A stretch of DNA of 19,877 nucleotides from an uncultured Solirubrobacterales bacterium (GTDB taxonomy: Bacteria; Actinomycetota; Thermoleophilia; Solirubrobacterales; Solirubrobacteraceae), in contig CALJKH010000202.1 of the NCBI GenBank assembly GCA_937973575.1, forward strand, positions 1 through 19,877, written 5' to 3'. The first letter of the stretch is position 1. Each line of letters starts with the position of its first letter. Below, piece by piece: positions 1 to 5,273 of the stretch. The notes beneath the pieces were generated by a model. That model did no database searches. It was not told the DNA's origin and worked only from the letters and a program-made list of their open reading frames with translations. The position numbers and the translations under genes are program-made.

Positions 1-143
1 GTGTCGCCAAGTGACCTGTTGTGAATCAGGGCGTAGAGGTAGAGCTCGTCGCCAGCTGGGCTTTCGTGCGCCCCGATGAACCTCAAAGCGAAGCCAATCA
101 GCGTGGCTGCCCCAACAGCAACTGTCCAATTGCGCTTGGTCAC
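1..143 (-). CDS. GT39-type membrane glycosyltransferase, N-terminal part (second tandem copy)
   Basis: This is an open frame with no stop that runs off the left edge; only the first 47 codons are visible. The GTG start at 143 overlaps the TGA stop of the upstream glycosyltransferase (GTGA, 4 nt), and AAGG lies 4 nt before it. An in-frame ATG at 164 is a possible alternative, but GTG gives the same N-terminal length as the upstream paralog. The product starts with MTKRNW, then a hydrophobic helix (about residues 7-24), then HESPAGDELYLY. The upstream protein has ESPFGDEL and RSLG at the same places, so the two are tandem paralogs. The GDE (D32, E33) in the first extracytoplasmic loop fits the GT-C fold, where an acidic pair binds the polyprenyl-phosphate sugar donor. 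I expect a membrane enzyme that glycosylates a lipid, glycan or protein; substrate unknown. Confidence 0.72.
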   Translation of the reverse strand, partial: MTKRNWTVAVGAATLIGFALRFIGAHESPAGDELYLYALIHNRSLGD

Positions 144-1621
144 TTGGCCTTCGCCAGCTTCCATTCGATTGCCGTCACATTGAGCATTCCGTGCCAAGTC
201 TTGCGCCACACCGGTGTGAACGCTGCCGCCAAAGCAGGCGGTGGCTGGATCCCGTCAGGCGTCGCTTCAATGTCTGGCGAGATGGTGAACACCGACGCAC
301 CGCTCTTGAGCGCGTCGAGGAATGGCTTCTGCCCAACTGTTCGTGTGAGCTGGAGGGCTGCAGCCTCCTCCTTACCGAGGTGCATCGTCAGATCAGTTGG
401 CGGGCCGCTGAAGTAATTCGCGCTCAGGATCAAGTCACCCGGCTGCCAGCGCTCATTAATGGCGTGGGCAGCAGCGCGCATGTCAGGGCGGGCAAAGTTG
501 CGCAGCTCGGCGTCGCTACCGAGGAGCAGGCCGAGGCTGGCGGCGATCGCTGTAACCGCAACAACCTTGGGGGATCGCGCCTTCGCAAACAGTCCGCCGG
601 CGAGAGCCATCAGCGCTGGCACGGAGGTGATCGCATTACGCGGCAGCAGCATCGAGTGATGGGGGCGAAGGCTCAGCAGGACGAGGGCGGTGGGCGCTGC
701 CAACGCAGCGGCAGTGAGTAGCCAAGTTGTGTCCTTAGGCCTGTCCCCAGTCCTGCCGGCAATCGCTGCCACACAAGCAGCTACGAGACCGCCAACGATC
801 AGTGCAAGGCCAATGGTGCCTGGGACTTCTGTCAGCCCAATGCTGCGGATGGAAGTCCAGATTGGGCTACCAATTGAGGCTCGTGAGGTGACCTGCCAAA
901 CGCTGTCCAAGCCGAGGGGAGCTAGCGAGGCGATCCGCTTGGCCTCATCACCGGCGTGGCCCCATTGGACGCTAAACGAAGGCAGCCACCAGACTGAGGC
1001 AACTGCCGCACCTGCGACGGAGATCCCAAGCGCCTTGCGCGCCGTTGGCCGTGCGACAAGAGCCCAAACAACCGCGACCAGCAATACGGGAATAGCCGTG
1101 TAATGCGAGAGGGCTGCCCCAACTGTCACAGCAGCCCAGCTAAGCCAGAGTGAGATCTTTGGGGTCTCCGCGTCAGTCGCTTTGAGTAGGAGCACGAGGC
1201 TTGCGCAGGTCAACGCAGCTGCGAGCGAGTAGGCCCGAGCCTCAGACCCGTAGAACACGAGGAACGGGCTAAAGGCTGTGAACGCTGCTGCGACTAGCCC
1301 AGCAGTTGAGTTGAAGGCGCGGCGGGCAAGCAGAGCAGTTAGCGGCACCAAGGCTGTGCCAGCAATGACGGATGGCACCCGCATCCAAGGGTCTGTTGGC
1401 CCCAGCTGTGCGGTGAGCCAAGACAGGACAAAGCCAAGCGGCGGAGTCTTTTCCTGCTGGACGACTTGGGTCAGCATTGAGCCAAGCGACCTGCCATGGA
1501 GTAGCTGCCAAAGGATCAACTCATCGCCGAAGGGGCTCTCCGTCGCACCGTAAACGCGCAGGCCGAGTGCGGCCACGGCCAGCAGGCCTATCCATAGCCA
1601 CCAACGGCGGTTGTCGTTCAT
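140..1621 (-). CDS. GT39 (PMT/ArnT-like) integral-membrane glycosyltransferase
   Basis: A 493-residue polytopic membrane protein. The start is the ATG at 1621, with AAGGTGG eight nt upstream (1630-1636); the frame runs further up to 1744 but that stretch lies inside the divergent gene. The first helix (residues 8-24) is followed by ESPFGDEL, whose D33-E34 pair is the usual catalytic/metal-binding acidic motif of the GT-C fold. Then come EKTPPLGF (57-64) and GSEARAYSL in a loop, both typical of the family that includes protein O-mannosyltransferases and ArnT. About ten hydrophobic segments follow, and the final ~90 residues are a soluble extracytoplasmic tail. These enzymes move a sugar from a polyprenyl-phosphate donor to an acceptor outside the membrane. 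The acceptor cannot be told here. It is translationally coupled to a paralog through a 4-nt stop/start overlap. Confidence 0.8.
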   Translation of the reverse strand: MNDNRRWWLWIGLLAVAALGLRVYGATESPFGDELILWQLLHGRSLGSMLTQVVQQEKTPPLGFVLSWLTAQLGPTDPWMRVPSVIAGTALVPLTALLARRAFNSTAGLVAAAFTAFSPFLVFYGSEARAYSLAAALTCASLVLLLKATDAETPKISLWLSWAAVTVGAALSHYTAIPVLLVAVVWALVARPTARKALGISVAGAAVASVWWLPSFSVQWGHAGDEAKRIASLAPLGLDSVWQVTSRASIGSPIWTSIRSIGLTEVPGTIGLALIVGGLVAACVAAIAGRTGDRPKDTTWLLTAAALAAPTALVLLSLRPHHSMLLPRNAITSVPALMALAGGLFAKARSPKVVAVTAIAASLGLLLGSDAELRNFARPDMRAAAHAINERWQPGDLILSANYFSGPPTDLTMHLGKEEAAALQLTRTVGQKPFLDALKSGASVFTISPDIEATPDGIQPPPALAAAFTPVWRKTWHGMLNVTAIEWKLAKAK

Positions 1622-1640
1622 GGACGAATCCACCTTTAGG

Positions 1641-1650
1641 ACGGTACCGT
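1641..1650. promoter_or_regulatory. 10-bp perfect palindrome between divergent genes
   Basis: ACGGTACCGT is a perfect palindrome lying inside the 40 bp that separate the start of the glycosyltransferase (1621, minus) from that of the aminotransferase (1662, plus). Its place would let one dimeric regulator control both genes. No second copy was seen in other intergenic regions, so an operator role is only a guess. Confidence 0.25.
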
Positions 1651-1661
1651 TGGGGGTGCCT

Positions 1662-3035
1662 ATGACCAACCGATCGGCAGTAATCAACCGAGACCGCCTG
1701 CTTTCAATCGTTGAGCGCGAACGGGCCGAGTTCACGGCCCGCAACCCTCAGAGCCTCGCCGCATCTGAGGCGGCTGGCGAAAGCCTCTGGACTGGCGTGC
1801 CCATGTCGTGGATGGCAAAGTGGCCCGGCGGCTTCCCGCTTGGCCTTGCTGGTGCCAAGGGGGCAACCTTGCGTGATGTTGACGGCCACGACTACATCGA
1901 CTTCTGCCTTGGTGACACCGGCGCTATGGCTGGCCACTCACCTGAGGCACTGGGCCGGGCTGTCAACAAGCGAATCATTGAAGACGGTGGAGTTACAGCG
2001 ATGCTGCCAACTGAGGACGCTGCCTGGGTTGGAGAGGAGCTCGCCCGTAGGTTTGGCCTGCCGAAGTGGAGCTTCACTCTCTCCGCGACTGACGCCAACC
2101 GTTTCATCCTGCGCAAGGTCCGCGAGGTCACTGGGCGCCCTTACATCCTTTGTTTCTCTTGGTGCTACCACGGCTCCGTGGACGAAACGTTCATCGTCGT
2201 CGGTGAGGACGGCAAGCCGCAAAGTCGCCCGGGCAATGTTGGGCCAGCCGTTGACCCTGTCGAGACAACTCGCGTCTGTGAGTTCAACGACATTGAGGCT
2301 GTCAAGCGTCTGCTCGCAGATGGGCAGGTCGCAGCGGTTCTAGCTGAGCCAGCGATGACCAACATCGGCATCGTCCTGCCCGAGCCTGGCTTCATTGAGG
2401 AGTTGCGCCGCGTCACCCGCGAGACGGGAACCCTGTTGATCGCCGACGAGACCCACACATTCAGTGCTGGCCCCGGTGGCTGCACTGCGGCGTGGGGCAT
2501 TGACCCGGACATCGTCACGATCGGTAAGTCGATCGGCGGTGGGGTGCCTATCGGTGCATTCGGCATGAGCGAGCAATTCGCAGCTGATCTACTCGCGATG
2601 GAAGGCGCCGACTATGTCGACACTGGCGGTGTTGGTGGCACATTGGCCGGCAATGCGTTGTCCCTCGCCGCTACAAGGGCAGTGCTTGGCGAGGTCCTTA
2701 CTGCAGAAGCCTTCGAGCGGATGATCCAGTTGGCGGACCGCTTCGCAGATGGAGTTGACGCTGCCTTTGACAAGTACGGAGCACCGTGGACATGCATTCG
2801 CCTCGGGGCCCGCGCGGAGTACCGCTTCTGCCCCGAACCACCCAAGAGCGGTGGCCAATCACACGCTGCCGAGGACGAACTGCTGGAAGAGTGGATTCAC
2901 CTCTGGCTACTGAACCGCGGTGTTGTGATGACTCCGTTCCACAACATGGCATTGATGTGTCCGGCGACGACTGAAGAGCAGGTCGACCGCCACACAGAGC
3001 TCTTCGACGAAGCTCTGGCCGAACTCTTCGCCTGA
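1662..3035 (+). CDS. Class-III PLP aminotransferase, glutamate-1-semialdehyde-aminomutase-like
   Basis: A 457-residue fold-type I PLP enzyme. I chose the ATG at 1662, which has a G-rich GGGGGTG just upstream; earlier in-frame ATGs (1611, 1620) overlap the divergent gene and lack a ribosome site. Visible family marks are CYHG (168-171, the aromatic/His that stacks on PLP), ADETHTF with D262 (contacts the pyridine nitrogen), and GKSIGGGVPIG with K289 as the Schiff-base lysine. The order and the GGGVPIGAFG signature resemble glutamate-1-semialdehyde 2,1-aminomutase and related class-III transaminases. It is not clearly HemL: the usual SGTEA phosphate-binding stretch reads SATDAN here (141-146), and no haem genes lie nearby. 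The substrate is therefore open. A strong hairpin follows the gene, so it is probably transcribed alone. Confidence 0.82.
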   Translation: MTNRSAVINRDRLLSIVERERAEFTARNPQSLAASEAAGESLWTGVPMSWMAKWPGGFPLGLAGAKGATLRDVDGHDYIDFCLGDTGAMAGHSPEALGRAVNKRIIEDGGVTAMLPTEDAAWVGEELARRFGLPKWSFTLSATDANRFILRKVREVTGRPYILCFSWCYHGSVDETFIVVGEDGKPQSRPGNVGPAVDPVETTRVCEFNDIEAVKRLLADGQVAAVLAEPAMTNIGIVLPEPGFIEELRRVTRETGTLLIADETHTFSAGPGGCTAAWGIDPDIVTIGKSIGGGVPIGAFGMSEQFAADLLAMEGADYVDTGGVGGTLAGNALSLAATRAVLGEVLTAEAFERMIQLADRFADGVDAAFDKYGAPWTCIRLGARAEYRFCPEPPKSGGQSHAAEDELLEEWIHLWLLNRGVVMTPFHNMALMCPATTEEQVDRHTELFDEALAELFA

Positions 3036-3050
3036 GGGGTTAGAGCATGA

Positions 3051-3088
3051 AAAAGGCCCGATGGCTGTTCGCCACCGGGCCAAGTTTC
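3051..3088 (-). terminator. Intrinsic terminator of the sigma-factor gene
   Basis: An 11-bp stem (one G-U pair) with a 5-nt loop covers 3055-3081: GGCCCG and GGC pair with GCC and CGGGCC. Read on the minus strand, the stem is followed by TTTTT, so it ends the sigma gene. It lies between convergent genes and may also stop the aminotransferase transcript, although the plus-strand tail (AAGTTT) is weaker. Confidence 0.85.
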
Positions 3089-3110
3089 AACGCCTACAGC
3101 TTGGTGCGGG

Positions 3111-4103
3111 TCAGGCTGCGTCTTCGCGGAGGGACTGGACTGCTCCCTTTTCCGCGAGGCGACGAAGGCCTTGCTCCTCAAGCTGGCGGGCGCGCTCAGG
3201 CGTGACTCCAAGTTCACGGCCAGTCTGAGCAAGAGTTGTTGGCTCCTCGCCGTTGAGGCCGAACCTCAGCTCAAGCACAGTGCGCTCGCTTGCTGGCAGG
3301 GCAGACACTGCATCCCTAACCAAGTGCTTGCGGTCGCTTACCTCTGCGATCTCGGCTGGCTGCGGCTCATCGGATGGGAGGAGGTCACCAAGGGTGGTGT
3401 CTCCGTCCTCGCCGACGCCAATGTCCAAGCTTGTGACTCCGAGCGCAGCGCGTCGTGCCTCGTTGATCTCTTCGATCGGCAGGTCTGTTGTCTCGGCAAG
3501 CTCCTCATCGCTTGGGTCGCGACCAAGGAGGGCTGCGAGCTCACGCTCTGCTCGGGCAATTGCGCGCATCCGCTGGTTGACGTGAACGGGTAGGCGAATC
3601 GTCCGTGCGGAGTTCTCAAGGCCACGCTGGATTGCCTGGCGTACCCAGAGGGTTCCGTAGGTGCTGAACTTGAATCCCTTGCGGTAGTCGAACTTCTCGA
3701 CTGCGCGGATCAAGCCGAGCATGCCTTCTTGGACTAGATCGTTCATGTCAAGGCCATGGCCTTGGTAGCGACGGGCTACCGACACGACAAGGCGCAGGTT
3801 TGAGTTGATCATCCGCTCCTTGGCGTTCAGGTCACCCTTCTCGATCGCCTTGGCAAGCATTACTTCCTGCTCCTTGGTGAGGAGCGGGTAGTTGCGGCTC
3901 AGCTGGAGCAGCTGGCCAAGTGCATCCTGGGCTGTCTCGTGGCTGTGCACCTTCGGCTCGCGGTGGCGAGAAACGCGGCTACGAGCACGCGTTGAGTCTG
4001 CACCGGATGGCCTGCGGGCAGTGCGCAGCTGCGCACGCTTCTCGCGGTGTGCCGGTGTGTCTGAGGTGTGCTTACGTGGCTTGTTGTTTTCTTCTGCTGA
4101 CAT
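3111..4103 (-). CDS. Sigma-70 family RNA polymerase sigma factor (RpoD/group-2 type)
   Basis: A 330-residue sigma factor without region 1.1. A basic, low-complexity head (1-57) is followed by region 1.2 (about 60-92), region 2 (95-180, with DLVQEGMLGL and FDYRKGFKFSTY), region 3 (about 181-250) and region 4 (263-316, ending in a helix-turn-helix). The ATG at 4103 has AAGGAA five nt away. The architecture matches primary or group-2 sigma factors, but key promoter-reading residues differ from E. coli RpoD: the aromatic pair WW at the -10-melting site is LW (152-153), the Thr used in -10 contact is Gln (158), and the first Arg of the -35 recognition helix is Pro (302, in VTPERARQ). I therefore favour a group-2/alternative factor over the housekeeping SigA. 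It has its own promoter and terminator. Confidence 0.85.
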   Translation of the reverse strand: MSAEENNKPRKHTSDTPAHREKRAQLRTARRPSGADSTRARSRVSRHREPKVHSHETAQDALGQLLQLSRNYPLLTKEQEVMLAKAIEKGDLNAKERMINSNLRLVVSVARRYQGHGLDMNDLVQEGMLGLIRAVEKFDYRKGFKFSTYGTLWVRQAIQRGLENSARTIRLPVHVNQRMRAIARAERELAALLGRDPSDEELAETTDLPIEEINEARRAALGVTSLDIGVGEDGDTTLGDLLPSDEPQPAEIAEVSDRKHLVRDAVSALPASERTVLELRFGLNGEEPTTLAQTGRELGVTPERARQLEEQGLRRLAEKGAVQSLREDAA

Positions 4104-4113
4104 TTGTTTCCTT

Positions 4114-4142
4114 ATTCTAGGTAAGTAAGTTGTCTAGGTCAA
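4114..4142 (-). promoter_or_regulatory. Sigma-70-type promoter of the sigma-factor gene
   Basis: On the minus strand TTGACC (4142-4137) is separated by exactly 17 bp from TAGAAT (4119-4114), close to the consensus. The predicted transcription start is about 4107, only ~4 nt before the ATG at 4103, and the AAGGAA ribosome site (4113-4108) falls between the -10 box and that start. A transcript from this promoter would therefore lack the Shine-Dalgarno and be nearly leaderless. Confidence 0.6.
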
Positions 4143-4159
4143 GGGATATTTGGCTGTGA

Positions 4160-4173
4160 GTGACGGGTCTCAC
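4160..4173. promoter_or_regulatory. CRP/FNR-type site upstream of the sigma-factor gene
   Basis: GTGA-N6-TCAC (N6 = CGGGTC) matches eight of ten conserved bases of the CRP-family consensus TGTGA-N6-TCACA. Its centre (4166.5) is about 60 bp upstream of the transcription start predicted from the TTGACC/TAGAAT promoter, close to the class-I activator position. No CRP-family gene is in this window. Confidence 0.4.
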
Positions 4174-4334
4174 GGTGTTTTCCGGCTTTGCCGCTGATGG
4201 GCCGCCGGCTAGTGCCTCTAACAGTCGTACGGGCGAGAGCCACAGACCGGACTGCCAGAGCCCTGCAGGCTTGGCGCATGTGCGTTAGGTAGATAGTTAG
4301 TAGTCATCTCGCTCGCTACTCCTTCCATCTCAGT

Positions 4335-4407
4335 CGTGTTAACGCTCCCGAAACTGACAGTGCGGCTTGTCCGCAGCGTCCGTTTCGGTTACTGCCCCTA
4401 GAACACG
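4335..4407. ncRNA. Candidate structured RNA: three nested perfect stems
   Basis: Three perfect inverted repeats are nested on one axis: CGTGTT (4335-4340) with AACACG (4402-4407), CCGAAAC (4348-4354) with GTTTCGG (4382-4388), and TGCGG (4361-4365) with CCGCA (4371-4375) around a CTTGT loop. The internal loops are 7x13 and 6x6 nt. The result is a 73-nt rod of the kind seen in small RNAs or 5' leader elements. The strand is undetermined. No known family was recognised, and no T-run follows, so it is not a terminator. Confidence 0.35.
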
Positions 4408-4477
4408 GCTTGATTCCGTTTGTTGCGGTAGATGCTCCCGGTCGCTCCTAAACGTTTCCTCAAAATCCGCAAATGCT

Positions 4478-4483
4478 TAGGCT
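4478..4483 (+). promoter_or_regulatory. -10 box of a possible leaderless promoter (MBL gene)
   Basis: TAGGCT fits TAnnnT and lies 6 nt before the ATG at 4490, the distance expected if the transcript begins at the start codon. No -35 box or Shine-Dalgarno is evident. Confidence 0.4.
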
Positions 4484-4489
4484 GTGGTT

Positions 4490-5263
4490 ATGCGCATTGA
4501 CATTCCCACCGGTGACGCAGCGTTCGGAGTCAGGGCTGACAACCCCAGCCTGCTCACTCTTGAGGGCACCAACACTTGGATTGTCGGAACGGGTGATGTT
4601 TGGGTTGTCGACCCAGGGCCTGAGCTTGTCGAGCATGTCGACGCTGTTGCCGTGGCTGTGGGGGAACAGGGGACTCTGGCCGGCATCGCGCTAACCCACG
4701 GGCATGCGGACCACAGCGCTGCAGTCCCCCTGTTACTGGAGGCACTGGGACCAGTACCTGTAATTGCAGGTCACTCCGGTCATGGGCCAGGTGAGGAGGC
4801 CGGGCCGCTTGAGGTACTCGCTCTACCCGGACACAGCAGCGACCACCTTGCCTTTGCCTTTGGAGACGTTGTCTTTACAGGCGATGCGATCTTTGCCAAC
4901 TCAAGCGTTTTCATCAGCCCTGGCCCTGGTTCGCTTGCCGGCTACCTCGCTGCGCTCAACAACTTGGCGGACCGCGGCCCAGCAGTCCTTGCCCCAGGGC
5001 ATGGGCCGTTGATCAAAGACCCCAAGGGGAGAATTGGCGAACAGGTTGCCCACCGTCTGGAGAGGGAGCGCCGACTGGTTGATGCGATCGCTGCTGGCAA
5101 CAACTCAGTTGCCTCGCTACTTGCCGAGGTTTGGGATGACGTTCCAGAGATGCTGCTGCCAGCCGCAACTGTGACTCTTGCTGCTCACCTCGACAAGCTT
5201 GATGACGAAGAACGCCTTCCGGACGGGGTCGAACGACCTGACATTCCGGAATGGGTCGTGTAG
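4490..5263 (+). CDS. MBL-fold metallo-hydrolase, LACTB2/glyoxalase-II-like
   Basis: A 257-residue metallo-beta-lactamase-fold enzyme. The dinuclear metal site is complete: THGHADH (H70, H72, D74, H75), PGHSSDH (H115), FTGDAIF (D132) and APGHGP (H171). GTNTW near residue 27 followed by VVDPG is the family N-terminal strand pair, and the ~65-residue helical C-terminal tail is like that of LACTB2-type hydrolases. It should hydrolyse a small ester, thioester or phosphodiester in the cytoplasm; LACTB2 itself is an RNase, so the substrate is uncertain. I chose the ATG at 4490 over a GTG two codons earlier because a TAnnnT box lies 6 nt before it and no ribosome site is seen. Only 10 bp separate it from the molybdopterin oxidoreductase, whose own -35/-10 lies in the end of this gene. 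Confidence 0.82.
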   Translation: MRIDIPTGDAAFGVRADNPSLLTLEGTNTWIVGTGDVWVVDPGPELVEHVDAVAVAVGEQGTLAGIALTHGHADHSAAVPLLLEALGPVPVIAGHSGHGPGEEAGPLEVLALPGHSSDHLAFAFGDVVFTGDAIFANSSVFISPGPGSLAGYLAALNNLADRGPAVLAPGHGPLIKDPKGRIGEQVAHRLERERRLVDAIAAGNNSVASLLAEVWDDVPEMLLPAATVTLAAHLDKLDDEERLPDGVERPDIPEWVV

Positions 5264-5266
5264 CCT
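5238..5266 (+). promoter_or_regulatory. Promoter of the molybdopterin oxidoreductase gene (leaderless type)
   Basis: CTGACA (5238-5243) and TAGCCT (5261-5266) are spaced by 17 bp. The -10 box ends 7 nt before the GTG at 5274, so transcription should begin at or next to the start codon. The first bases of the message form a perfect 6-bp inverted repeat, GTGACT (5274-5279) with AGTCAC (5288-5293). Confidence 0.5.
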
Positions 5267-5273
5267 CGGACTC

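Larger units (their letters stand above)
4104..4489. other. 386-bp gene-free region between divergent genes
   Basis: No convincing coding frame lies between the sigma factor (minus) and the MBL hydrolase (plus). The region holds the sigma promoter and a CRP-like site on the left, several short inverted repeats (for example CCGGC at 4182 with GCCGG near 4205, and a repeated AGAGCC in 4236-4263), the nested structure at 4335-4407, and a -10 box next to the MBL start. I looked for tRNA, tmRNA, RNase P and SRP signatures and saw none. Confidence 0.7.

Noticed and set aside
3111..4103. Calling the sigma factor housekeeping SigA
   Set aside because: Substitutions at the residues aligned to RpoD W433, T440 and R584 and the short head make a group-2 assignment at least as likely.
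4104..4489. tRNA, tmRNA, RNase P or SRP RNA in the gene-free region
   Set aside because: No T-loop, no tmRNA ends, no RNase P core and no SRP apical loop could be found on either strand.
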